DNA of 64,000 bases from Streptomyces sp. NA04227 (GTDB lineage Bacteria > Actinomycetota > Actinomycetes > Streptomycetales > Streptomycetaceae), in contig NZ_CP054918.1 of NCBI RefSeq assembly GCF_013364195.1, positions 1,911,001 through 1,975,000 on the forward strand. Reading direction: 5' to 3'. A model generated the notes under the pieces. That model was not told the DNA's origin. It searched no databases and saw nothing but the letters and a program-made list of their open reading frames with translations. Positions 47,793 through 55,945 of the stretch are shown here, piece after piece. The position numbers were made by a program, and so were the translations under genes. Every line of letters begins with the position of its first letter. Positions within the stretch are counted from its first letter, which is position 1.

Positions 47793-48041
47793 TCAGGCCT
47801 CGGACCTGGCCGCCCTCCCCGCCGCCCGTTCCCGTTCGTCGCTGGTCGCCCTGCGCACGGCCTCCGGCCGGCAGTCCCACTCCCGGCCGCCGCCCACCGG
47901 CCGCAGTTGCACATACGGTCCCTCGTGGCCCATGACCTTGCCGAGCTGTCCGGTCCTGGTGTCCACCGCGTACGAACCGACCGGCAGGGGCCCGCGTCCC
48001 TCGTACTCGCCGTCGTGCTCCCGCGATACGCCCCGTTTCAC
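47793..48041 (-). CDS. Small conserved hypothetical protein
   Basis: An 82-residue protein, family not recognised. A short SH3-like or KOW-like core, LPVGSYAVDTRTGQLGKVMG with HEGPYVQLRPVGGGREWDC, is followed by a charged helix (VRRATSDERERAAGRAARS). No signal peptide or membrane span is present. GGAGGGG is 8 nt before GTG 48041, supporting translation. It lies alone between recO and the GntR regulator. Confidence 0.65.
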   Translation of the reverse strand: MKRGVSREHDGEYEGRGPLPVGSYAVDTRTGQLGKVMGHEGPYVQLRPVGGGREWDCRPEAVRRATSDERERAAGRAARSEA

Positions 48042-48262
48042 GCTGTGTGCCCCTCCGCATGCGTCTCGCAGTCGTTACGGGACAACGGTGCCCCATTTCG
48101 CGTCCCGGCTACCCCCGCACCGTCGGTTTGTGGACGGATCCTGACGGGGGTGTGACGCGCGGGGCGGTACGGAGACAAGGGGGACAAGGTGTCCGCACGC
48201 GGGGTGCGGGGCGGTGGTGCGCGTTGGGGCGTGCGAGGCCGCGCACGGGGTCGCGCCGGGCG

Positions 48263-49003
48263 TCAGCCCACGCCCCGGGTCTCCGTCACGGCGCGGGCCT
48301 CGATGCCGCGGAAGTGGTCGGTCATGGCGCGCTGTGCGGCCTCGACGTCGCGGGCCCTGAGCGCGGTGACGATGTCGCGGTGGCGGCGCACGGTGAGGGC
48401 GGGCGAGGGGTCGTCGGTCCAGCCCTGGGCCTCGGCGACCCGGTGGAAGACGTTCCAGAAGGCGCCGAGGAGCTGGGCGACCAGGGTGTTGCCGAGCGGC
48501 CGGTAGAGGAGTTCGTGGAACTCGCGGTCGAGTTCCGGGAAGGGCTCGCCCGCCTTGCCCGCCTCCTCCATCCGGGCCACCAGGTCCTCCAGAGCGCGTA
48601 GTTCCCGCTCCCCGATCGCATCGGCGACGCGGCGTACGAGGCCCTCCTCCAGCACCTCTCTGATCTGCAGGATCTCGCCGAGCGGGGGCGCGCCCGGCTG
48701 GTGGCGGGCCAGCGAGCGGAAGGTCAGCCCGTCCACCAGAGGTGTGAGCGAGGCCTGACCGACGTAGGTTCCGTAACCGTGACGGATCTCCACGATGTCC
48801 AGTGCCTGGAGCGCCTTCAACGCCTCGCGCACCGAGTTGCGGCTGACGCCGAGCCGGTCCATCAGCTCGGCCTCGGTGGGCAGGGGTTCGCCCGGGCCGA
48901 GTCTTCGATCGAGGATCAGCTGCATGATCTCGCCCTGGATCTGGCCGCTCACCCGACGGTCTCGGGCTGGCCGGCCCGCGGGAAACCTCGGCTCCTCGGA
49001 CAT
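48263..49003 (-). CDS. GntR/FadR-family transcriptional regulator
   Basis: A 246-residue regulator. The winged helix (GEIMQLILDRRLGPGEPLPT, EAELMDRLGVSRNSVREALK) is at about residues 20-70. The FCD effector domain follows, with metal and ligand residues in REVLEEGLVRRVADAI, LDREFHELLYRPLGNTL and RRHRDIVTALRARDVEAAQR. It is divergent from a peptide-type ABC operon that ends in a NanA/DapA aldolase, and matching operator-like palindromes flank both start regions. It is probably the repressor of that operon and autoregulated, with a sialic acid or related sugar acid as effector. Start is ATG 49003; an upstream frame to 49042 overlaps the operator. Confidence 0.88.
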   Translation of the reverse strand: MSEEPRFPAGRPARDRRVSGQIQGEIMQLILDRRLGPGEPLPTEAELMDRLGVSRNSVREALKALQALDIVEIRHGYGTYVGQASLTPLVDGLTFRSLARHQPGAPPLGEILQIREVLEEGLVRRVADAIGERELRALEDLVARMEEAGKAGEPFPELDREFHELLYRPLGNTLVAQLLGAFWNVFHRVAEAQGWTDDPSPALTVRRHRDIVTALRARDVEAAQRAMTDHFRGIEARAVTETRGVG

Positions 49004-49022
49004 GCCGGAAAGGGTACGCCCG

Positions 49023-49042
49023 GTGGACGTCCTACGTCCCAC
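49023..49042. promoter_or_regulatory. Operator-like site at the GntR gene
   Basis: GTGGACGTCCTACGTCCCAC, an imperfect inverted repeat, lies 20 bp upstream of the regulator start. It contains ACGTCCTACGTC, the reverse complement of GACGTAGGACGT in the operon-side site at 49112. This suggests autoregulation. Confidence 0.55.
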
Positions 49043-49074
49043 GTCTGGCCCAACCGGGATTCCTGCGCGTGCTC

Positions 49075-49129
49075 TTGACCGCTACTGCGGGCGCTCTTAT
49101 GGTCACGCTACCCACGACGTAGGACGTGG
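49075..49129 (+). promoter_or_regulatory. Promoter and operator of the ABC transporter/aldolase operon
   Basis: TTGACC (49075-49080), a 17-bp spacer and TATGGT (49098-49103) form a good vegetative promoter. At the predicted transcript start lies CCACGACGTAGGACGTGG (49112-49129), with CCACG/CGTGG arms, ideally placed for repression. It shares GACGTAGGACGT with the site beside the divergent GntR gene. Confidence 0.65.
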
Positions 49130-49154
49130 TATCTCCTATTTTCATGGAGGCACA

Positions 49155-50780
49155 GTGCGCGACGTGACCGACGGACCGGGCCTCAACCGCCGGTCCTTTC
49201 TGCAGTACTCGGGCGCGCTCGGCGCGGCCGCCGCGATCACCACAAGCCTCTCGGCCTGTTCCTCCGGCCCGGAGTCCACGAACGAGACGGGCGGCGGTGG
49301 CAGCAGCGGCACCCTGACCGTCGTCATCGGCTACGGAAACGACCAGAGCTGGGACCCGACGCAGACCGCCTCGGCCTTCTGCATGGCCGCCAACCACCAC
49401 ATCTACGAGGGCCTCCTCGACACCGACCCGATCACCCGGGAGCCGTACGCCGCGCTGGCGACCGAGATCCCCGCCGACTTGCAGGCCACGACCTGGCGCT
49501 TCACACTGCGCGAGGGCGCCACCTGGCACGACGGCAAGCCGGTCACCACCGACGACGTGGTCTTCACCTTCGAGCGGATCCTCGATCCCAAGGTGACCTC
49601 GCTCGCCAAGGGCTTCTTCGTGTCGTGGCTGAAGGAAGTCCGCAAGGTCGACGCGAAGACCGTCGAGCTGGTATTGAAGTTCCCCTTCCCCGAGGGGGCA
49701 CCCCGGCTCACGCTGGCGAAGATCATGCCCAAGCACGTCTTCTCCAAGCCGGGCGCCTGGGACGAGGCGATGCGCGGCAAGGCGATCGGCTCCGGCCCGT
49801 ACCGCCAGACCGCGCACCACCCGAAGTCGAACACCACCTTCGCCGCCTTCGCGAAGTACAACGGTCCGCGCAAGGCGACGTTCAAGAAGATGAACTGGCT
49901 GTCCATCGTGGACGCCGCGCCCCGGGTCGCGAAGATCTCCGGCGGCAGCGCGGGCGCGCAGATCTCCGACAACATCCCGTACGCCAACATCAAGCAGCTC
50001 CAGGGCGACGGCCTCACCGTGCAGGGCGGCGCGGGCATGAACCATCTGTTCCTGCTCTTCAACACCGGGCACGAGCCCTTCGGGGACGTCCGGGTACGCC
50101 AGGCGCTGCACTACGCCATCGACACCGACAAGATGATCGAGGCGGCGCTGCGCGGCCACGGCAAGGCGGCCAGCTCCTTCCTCAACGAGGACAACCCGAC
50201 CTACCGCCAGGCCAGGACGGTCTACGGATACGACCCGGACAAGGCGAAGAAGCTGCTCGCCGAGGCGGGCGTGAAGAAGCTGAAGATCGATCTCACCGCG
50301 GTCAACGTCAGCTGGCTGGTCGACTGTCTGCCGACCATCAAGGCCTCCTGGGACGCGATCGGCGTGGAGACCACGCTGCAACCGCAGGAGACCGCGGCCG
50401 TGTTCGGCAAGCTCGACCAGAACAAGGACTTCCAGGTCGTCGCGGCGGCCTCGAACCCCAACCAGTTCGGTGTCGACGCCGACCTGATCATGCACTACAA
50501 CTACGGCCCCGAGAACCTCTGGATGCGCTACGCGCGCTGGAAGGACAGCCCGGAGGCCAAACGCCTGTTCACGATGATGGACAAGGCGACCCGCGAGCCG
50601 GATCCGGCGAAGAAGAAAGAGATGACGCAGGATTACATCGACGTCGTCGCGGAGAACGCCGTCATCTATCCGGTCGTCCACAACGAACTCATGACGGCCT
50701 GGGACCCCGACCGCCTCAGCGGAATCCGGCCCCAGCCCTATCCCGGCATAAACCTGCTCCAGGCCAAACCGGTCCTCTGA
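49155..50780 (+). CDS. ABC transporter substrate-binding lipoprotein (family 5)
   Basis: A 541-residue solute-binding protein. The signal has both a Tat motif (LNRRSFLQYSGALGAAAAIT) and a lipobox (SLSACSS), so it is a Tat-exported lipoprotein. The mature SBP_bac_5 domain shows DPTQTASAFCMAANHHIYEG, WRFTLREGATWHDGKPVTTD and DVRVRQALHYAIDTDKMIEA. The family binds oligopeptides, nickel or glycans. Here the operon carries a NanA/DapA aldolase and a sialidase stands next to it, which suggests sialic acid or a sialyl compound. GTG 49155 is 4 nt from GGAGG; GTG 49164 is an in-frame alternative. Confidence 0.9.
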   Translation: MRDVTDGPGLNRRSFLQYSGALGAAAAITTSLSACSSGPESTNETGGGGSSGTLTVVIGYGNDQSWDPTQTASAFCMAANHHIYEGLLDTDPITREPYAALATEIPADLQATTWRFTLREGATWHDGKPVTTDDVVFTFERILDPKVTSLAKGFFVSWLKEVRKVDAKTVELVLKFPFPEGAPRLTLAKIMPKHVFSKPGAWDEAMRGKAIGSGPYRQTAHHPKSNTTFAAFAKYNGPRKATFKKMNWLSIVDAAPRVAKISGGSAGAQISDNIPYANIKQLQGDGLTVQGGAGMNHLFLLFNTGHEPFGDVRVRQALHYAIDTDKMIEAALRGHGKAASSFLNEDNPTYRQARTVYGYDPDKAKKLLAEAGVKKLKIDLTAVNVSWLVDCLPTIKASWDAIGVETTLQPQETAAVFGKLDQNKDFQVVAAASNPNQFGVDADLIMHYNYGPENLWMRYARWKDSPEAKRLFTMMDKATREPDPAKKKEMTQDYIDVVAENAVIYPVVHNELMTAWDPDRLSGIRPQPYPGINLLQAKPVL

Positions 50781-50885
50781 GCCCCGGGGAAGCCGTCGGC
50801 GCACGCAGGCATCGGCAAACACCGGAAGACACCGGCCAACACCGGCAGACACAGCACACCAGCACCACCGCACTAAGGAGCGTTC

Positions 50886-51845
50886 GTGGCCGCGGTCGCC
50901 AGAATCCTGGCTCGTCGCATTGTCCTGCTCGTCCCGCTGATGCTCGGCATCGTGCTGTTCGTGTTCCTCGTGATGCGGTTCTCGGACAACGATCCCGCCT
51001 CGGCGTACTACCAGGGGGCCAACCCCACCCAGGAACAGCTGCACGAGTTCCGGGAGAAGAACGGCCTCCTCGACCCGCTGCCGGTGCGCTACGTCGACTT
51101 CGTCGGTGACCTGCTCCGCGGCGACATGGGCTTCAGCGTGCTGAACCGGCAGCCCGTGGTGGACCAGGTCTCCACGGCGCTGCCGCTCACCGTGCAGCTG
51201 ACCTTCCTCGGCCTCGCGATCGCGGTCGTGCTCGCTCTCACCCTGGGCGTCACGGCCGCGATCTACCGGGACCGCTTCCCCGACCAGCTGATCCGGGTGA
51301 TCTCGCTGGTCGGGGTGGCGGCACCGGGCTTCTGGCTGGCGCTGCTGATGATCCAGTACCTCGCCGTCGACCTGGGCTGGTTCCCGACCGGCGGCTATGT
51401 GAACCCCGGCGACTCGTTCACCGGCTGGCTCAAGACGATGACCCTGCCCGCGCTCGCGCTGTCGCTGCCGGTGGCCGCGCAGCTCATCCGTATCGTGCGC
51501 ACCGCGGTGGTGGAGGAACTCGACAAGGACTACGTGCGCACCGCGATCGGCAGTGGACTGCCGCCGGTCGTCGTGGTCGGCCGCAACGTCCTGCGCAACG
51601 CACTGATCAACCCGCTGACCGTGCTCGGCCTGAGGGTCGGCTATCTGCTCGGCGGCGCCGTGGTCATCGAGACGATCTTCAACCTGCCCGGCATGGGCAA
51701 GCTGATGATCGACGCGGTCAAGAACGGCGACCCGGCGGTGGTGCAGGGCGTCGTCCTGACCACGGCCTTCGGCTTCGTGATCGTCAACCTCGTCATCGAC
51801 ATCCTCTATCTGCTCGTCAATCCGCGACTGCGGGGTGCCGCCTGA
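50886..51845 (+). CDS. ABC transporter permease (DppB type)
   Basis: A 319-residue membrane protein with six predicted spans. The first is RRIVLLVPLMLGIVLFVFLV, followed by the large extracytoplasmic loop containing NPTQEQLHEFREKNGLL and the permease coupling motif RTAVVEELDKDYVRTAIGSG (the EAA loop). The GGAVVIETIFNLPGMGKLMI helix is typical of DppB/OppB. It starts 105 bp after the binding-protein gene, with AAGGAG about 6 nt before GTG 50886. It shares its last base with the start of the fused permease-ATPase gene, so the two are coupled. Confidence 0.93.
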   Translation: MAAVARILARRIVLLVPLMLGIVLFVFLVMRFSDNDPASAYYQGANPTQEQLHEFREKNGLLDPLPVRYVDFVGDLLRGDMGFSVLNRQPVVDQVSTALPLTVQLTFLGLAIAVVLALTLGVTAAIYRDRFPDQLIRVISLVGVAAPGFWLALLMIQYLAVDLGWFPTGGYVNPGDSFTGWLKTMTLPALALSLPVAAQLIRIVRTAVVEELDKDYVRTAIGSGLPPVVVVGRNVLRNALINPLTVLGLRVGYLLGGAVVIETIFNLPGMGKLMIDAVKNGDPAVVQGVVLTTAFGFVIVNLVIDILYLLVNPRLRGAA

Positions 51846-53926
51846 TGACCACCGACAAGCGCTCCCCCCTCACCAAGAGCCCCCGGCGCCTGGCACACGA
51901 GCTCGCCCGCCCCGGCATCAAGCTGCGCGGCCTCTCCCGGCTGCCGCTGCTGTCCAAGATCTCCCTGGTCGTGCTCACCGTGGTGGTCGGGATGGCGGTG
52001 TTCGCACCGTTCCTCGCCCCGCACGACCCGCTCGACCAGGCCACGATGATCGGCGACGGCGCCCCCTCCGGCGACCACTGGCTCGGCCAGGACTCGCTCG
52101 GCCGCGACATCCTCTCCCGGCTGATGTACGGCGCCCGCTGGTCGCTGGCCATCGGCCTGGGCGCCACCTCGCTCGCCCTGGTCGCGGGCGCGATCCTCGG
52201 CGCGATCGCCGCCACCAGCGGCAAGGTCGTCGACGAGACCCTGATGCGCTGCCTCGACGTGGTGATGGCCTTCCCCGGTATCGCGCTCGCCGCGGTGCTC
52301 GTGACGGTCTTCGGCGGCGGCATCCCGGTACTGATCTGCGCCATCGCCTTCCTGTTCACCCCGCCGATCGCGCGCGTGGTGCGGGCCAACGTGATGGCGC
52401 AGTACGGCGAGGACTATGTGGTCGCCGAGCGGCTGATCGGCGCGCGGACCTGGCACATCGTGGTCCGGCACGTGGCCGTCAACTGTGCCGCCCCGGTGCT
52501 CGTCTTCTGCACCGTGCAGGTCGCCGAGGCCATCGTCTTCGAGGCTTCGCTGTCCTTCATCGGCGCGGGTGTGCGCCCGCCCGACCCGTCCTGGGGCAGC
52601 GTCATCGCCGACGGCAAGAACCTGGTCCAGATCGGCGGCTGGTGGGCGACGGTCTTCCCGGGTCTGCTGATCCTGATCACCGTGCTGGCCCTGAACATCC
52701 TGTCCGAGGGGGTCTCCGACGCCTGGGCGGCGCCCGCCGGACGCGGGGTGCCCAGCTCCCGGGCGCGCCACGAGGACGCCCTGGAGGCGCCCGAGCCGGG
52801 CAGCGGAAAGATCCTGGAACTGCCGGGACTCACCGCGGCCGCGGCCCGGCTCCGAAGCCGCGCCCGGCCGCTGCCCGAGGGCAAACCCGTGCTGCGGGTG
52901 AAGGACCTCGCGATCGGCTTCGAGGGCAGGCACGAGGGCGTCGACATCGTCGACGGCATCAGTTTCGAGGTACGTCCCGGTGAAGTGCTCGGCCTGGTGG
53001 GCGAGTCGGGCTGCGGCAAGTCGCTGACCGCGCTGACCGTGATGGGCCTCGCCCCGAAGGGCGCCCGGATCCGCGGCGAGGTCGTCTTCGACGGCCAGGA
53101 GCTGACCGGGATGCGGATAAGCGCGCGGCGCCGTCTGCTCGGCCACGACATGGCGATGATCTACCAGGACGCGCTGTCCTCGCTGAACCCCGCGATGAGC
53201 ATCCGCGCCCAGCTCAAGCAGGTGGTACGGCGCGGTGGCACCCACACCTCGCGCGAACTCCTGGAGATGGTCGGCCTCGACCCCGAACGCACCCTGCGCA
53301 GCTACCCGCACGAGCTGTCCGGCGGCCAGCGCCAGCGCGTCCTCATCGCGATCGCGCTGTCGCGCAGCCCGAAGCTGATCGTCGCCGACGAACCGACCAC
53401 GGCGCTCGACGTCACCGTCCAGGCCCAGATCATCGAGCTGCTGCTGAGGCTCCGCGCCGAACTCGGCTTCTCGCTGATCCTGGTCTCGCACGACCTGGCC
53501 CTGGTCGCCGACGTCACCGACCGGGTGGTGGTCATGTACGGCGGTCAGATCGTGGAGACCGGCGTGACCGCCGACCTCGTCGAGGCGCCCACCCACCACT
53601 ACACCCGCGGACTGCTCGGTTCGGTGCTCTCGCTGGAGTCCGCGGCCGAGCGCATGACGCAGATCAAGGGCGTGGTGCCCTCGCCCGCCGACTTCCCCGC
53701 GGGCTGCCGCTTCGCGGACCGCTGCCCGCTGGCCAGCGAGCTGTGCCGGACCACCGCGCCCGAACTGCTCGGCCGCGGACGGCTGCACTCGGCGGCCTGC
53801 CACCACCCGGCGCTCGACCTGCTCGGCGCGGGTGCGCCGGGCGGCCGCCGGTTGGTGGACGGCACCGACCCGGAGGACCCCGACGGCCGCGAGAGCGACG
53901 GCCGGGAAAGCGAGCCCGTGACATGA
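51845..53926 (+). CDS. Fused ABC permease-ATPase (DppC-DppD type)
   Basis: A 693-residue natural fusion. Residues 1-300 are a DppC-type permease: LPLLSKISLVVLTVVVGMAV, HWLGQDSLGRDILSRLMYGA, EAA-like YGEDYVVAERLIGARTWHI and GVRPPDPSWGSVIADG. A linker of about 45 residues leads to a DppD-type ATPase (346-693), with Walker A GLVGESGCGKSLTALTVMG (about 385), signature LSGGQRQRVLIAIAL (about 491), Walker B LIVADEPTTALDVT (about 513) and the C-terminal cysteine motif GCRFADRCPLASELC (about 620). All functional motifs are intact. The start overlaps the upstream stop by one base and the stop overlaps the next start by four. Confidence 0.93.
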   Translation: MTTDKRSPLTKSPRRLAHELARPGIKLRGLSRLPLLSKISLVVLTVVVGMAVFAPFLAPHDPLDQATMIGDGAPSGDHWLGQDSLGRDILSRLMYGARWSLAIGLGATSLALVAGAILGAIAATSGKVVDETLMRCLDVVMAFPGIALAAVLVTVFGGGIPVLICAIAFLFTPPIARVVRANVMAQYGEDYVVAERLIGARTWHIVVRHVAVNCAAPVLVFCTVQVAEAIVFEASLSFIGAGVRPPDPSWGSVIADGKNLVQIGGWWATVFPGLLILITVLALNILSEGVSDAWAAPAGRGVPSSRARHEDALEAPEPGSGKILELPGLTAAAARLRSRARPLPEGKPVLRVKDLAIGFEGRHEGVDIVDGISFEVRPGEVLGLVGESGCGKSLTALTVMGLAPKGARIRGEVVFDGQELTGMRISARRRLLGHDMAMIYQDALSSLNPAMSIRAQLKQVVRRGGTHTSRELLEMVGLDPERTLRSYPHELSGGQRQRVLIAIALSRSPKLIVADEPTTALDVTVQAQIIELLLRLRAELGFSLILVSHDLALVADVTDRVVVMYGGQIVETGVTADLVEAPTHHYTRGLLGSVLSLESAAERMTQIKGVVPSPADFPAGCRFADRCPLASELCRTTAPELLGRGRLHSAACHHPALDLLGAGAPGGRRLVDGTDPEDPDGRESDGRESEPVT

Positions 53927-54936
53927 GCCTGATCTCCGTCGCCGATGCCCACGTCGTCCACAAGGCGCGTACCGGCGGGCTGCTGTCCCGCGACCGTGTG
54001 TACGCGCTGACCGGCGCCGACCTCGACATCACCGCGGGCGAGACGGTCGGCGTGGTCGGCGAGTCGGGCTGCGGGAAGTCCACCCTGGCCCGGGTGCTCG
54101 TGGGCGCGCAGCGGCCGACCTCGGGCACCGTCTCCTTCCGCGGCAAGGACCTGTGGGCGATGAGCGCGCGGGAGCGGCGCCTGGCCATCGGCCGCCACAC
54201 CGGGATGATCTTCCAGGACCCCTCCACCGCCCTGAACCGCCGGCTGACCATCCGGCAGATCCTGCGCGACCCGCTGGACGTGCACCGGCGCGGCACCCCG
54301 GCTCAGCGGGAGGAGCGGGTAAGGGAGTTGATGGAGCTGGTGGGCCTGCCGAAGGTGCTCGCCCAGGGGCTGCCCGGACAGCTCTCGGGCGGTCAGCGCC
54401 AGCGTGTCGCCATCGCCCGCGCGCTCGCCCTGCAGCCCGAGCTCATCATCGCCGACGAGCCCACCAGCGCCCTCGACGTCTCGGTACGCGCCCAGATCCT
54501 CAATCTGCTGCTCGACCTCAAGGACCGGCTCGGCATCGCCCTCGTCTTCGTCTCGCACGACATCCAGACCGTGCGGCGGATGAGCGACCGTGTGATCACC
54601 ATGTACCTCGGCCGGATCGTGGAGGAGTCACCCGCCACCGAGGTGACCGCGCACGCCCGCCACCCCTACACCCGCGCCCTCTTCTCGGCGACCCCCGGCC
54701 TGCTCGCCCCGATCGACCCGATCCCGCTGGCCGGTCCGGTGCCCTCGGCGACCCGTCCGCCGAGCGGCTGCCCCTTCCGCACCCGCTGCTGGAAGGCCGA
54801 CGACGAGTGCGCGACGATCATGCCGGAGTTCTCCGGCACCGGGCAGGCCCACCGCTTCCGCTGCCACCACCCGGTAGGCGGCGGGGAATCCATTCACGAC
54901 CTCGTCCTCCAGGCGACGGCACCGAAGGAGCCCTGA
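53923..54936 (+). CDS. ABC transporter ATP-binding protein (DppF type)
   Basis: A 337-residue ATPase, the second nucleotide-binding subunit of the importer. Walker A is VGVVGESGCGKSTLARVLVG (about residue 45), the Q-loop is TGMIFQDPSTALNRRLT, the signature is LSGGQRQRVAIARALALQPE (about 155), Walker B is LIIADEPTSALDVS (about 176) and the switch His is in LVFVSHDIQTV. The oligopeptide-type C-terminal motif GCPFRTRCWKADDECA is present. With the fused permease-ATPase and DppB-type permease it completes an ABC importer. Its stop overlaps the start of the aldolase gene by one base. Confidence 0.95.
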   Translation: MSLISVADAHVVHKARTGGLLSRDRVYALTGADLDITAGETVGVVGESGCGKSTLARVLVGAQRPTSGTVSFRGKDLWAMSARERRLAIGRHTGMIFQDPSTALNRRLTIRQILRDPLDVHRRGTPAQREERVRELMELVGLPKVLAQGLPGQLSGGQRQRVAIARALALQPELIIADEPTSALDVSVRAQILNLLLDLKDRLGIALVFVSHDIQTVRRMSDRVITMYLGRIVEESPATEVTAHARHPYTRALFSATPGLLAPIDPIPLAGPVPSATRPPSGCPFRTRCWKADDECATIMPEFSGTGQAHRFRCHHPVGGGESIHDLVLQATAPKEP

Positions 54937-55868
54937 TGTCACTGCCCACCCCGTTGACCGGTGTCGTACCACCCGTCTGCACGCCCCTGACCCCGGACAA
55001 CGAGGTGGACACAGCCTCCCTCGCACGTCTCGTGGACCATCTCGTCGAAGGCGGTGTGGACGGCCTGTTCGTGCTCGGCTCCTCCTCCGAGGCCGCCTAT
55101 CTGCCCGACCGGCACCGAAGGACCGTCGTGGACACGGTCGTACGGCATGTGGCGGGCCAACTGCCCGTACTCGCCGGAGCCATCGACATGACCGCGCTGC
55201 GGGTACTGGACCACGCGACGGCGGCCCGTGCCGCCGGCGCCGATGGCATCGTTGTCACCGCCCCGTTCTACACCCGCACGCACCCCGCCGAGATCGCCCG
55301 CCACTACCAAGTGGTCGCCGAGCGGGCCGGGTTGCCCCTCTTCGCCTACGACCTGCCGGTCTCCGTGCACTCCAAACTGGGCGCCGACCTCGTCCTGGAG
55401 CTGGCCGAACGCTCCGTCCTCGCGGGCCTGAAGGACTCCAGCGGCGACGAGGGCGGCCTGCGCAAGGTGCTGCTCGGCCGGACCCGCGAGGGGCTCGACT
55501 CCTTCACCGTCCTCACCGGCTCGGAGCTCACCGTCGACTCGGCGTTCGCCATGGGCGCCGACGGCGTGGTGCCCGGCCTCGGCAACGTGGACCCGCACGG
55601 CTACGTACGGCTCGCCCGCCTGTGCCGGGCGGGCGACTGGCAGGGCGCCCGCGCCGAACAGGACCGTCTCACCGCCCTGTTCGGCATCGTGGACGTCGGC
55701 GACCCGACCCGCATCGGCCCCAGCTCGTCCGGCCTCGGCGCGTTCAAGGCGGCCCTGCACCTGCGCGGCGTGATCGACTGCCCGGTCACCGCGGATCCTC
55801 AACTCCCGCTCACCGAGGACGAGGTACTGCGGATCGGCAAGCACCTGGCGGCGGCCGGGCTGCTGTGA
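54936..55868 (+). CDS. NanA/DapA-family aldolase (probable N-acetylneuraminate lyase)
   Basis: A 310-residue class I aldolase barrel. The Schiff-base lysine is K166 in LAGLKDSSGDEGGL and the catalytic tyrosine is Y138 in LFAYDLPVSVH. The oxo-acid-binding motif is GLFVLGSSSEAAYLPD (about residue 47), and VLTGSELTVDSAFAMGADGV is near 190. DapA, NanA and related sugar-acid aldolases share this layout. A housekeeping DapA would not sit last in an ABC-importer operon, and a sialidase gene converges on it, so cleavage of N-acetylneuraminate to N-acetylmannosamine and pyruvate is the best guess. No NanK or NanE homologue lies in the operon. Start ATG 54936. Confidence 0.8.
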   Translation: MSLPTPLTGVVPPVCTPLTPDNEVDTASLARLVDHLVEGGVDGLFVLGSSSEAAYLPDRHRRTVVDTVVRHVAGQLPVLAGAIDMTALRVLDHATAARAAGADGIVVTAPFYTRTHPAEIARHYQVVAERAGLPLFAYDLPVSVHSKLGADLVLELAERSVLAGLKDSSGDEGGLRKVLLGRTREGLDSFTVLTGSELTVDSAFAMGADGVVPGLGNVDPHGYVRLARLCRAGDWQGARAEQDRLTALFGIVDVGDPTRIGPSSSGLGAFKAALHLRGVIDCPVTADPQLPLTEDEVLRIGKHLAAAGLL

Positions 55869-55903
55869 ATCGGCTGAACGGGACGCTGTGACCGGGCAGT
55901 TGT

Positions 55904-55929
55904 GAGGGGGCGGCAGGTGCCGCCCCCTC
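55904..55929. terminator. Bidirectional terminator between aldolase and sialidase genes
   Basis: GAGGGGGCGGC and GCCGCCCCCTC form a perfect 11-bp stem around an AGGT tetraloop, between the 3' ends of two convergent genes. Confidence 0.85.
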
Positions 55930-55945
55930 CGTCACCCGGTCCGGT

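Noticed and set aside
54936..55868. Housekeeping DapA (lysine pathway)
   Set aside because: The active-site Tyr/Lys pair does not discriminate, but the gene ends an ABC-importer operon under a GntR regulator and converges with a sialidase, not with lysine genes; a sugar-acid aldolase is more likely.
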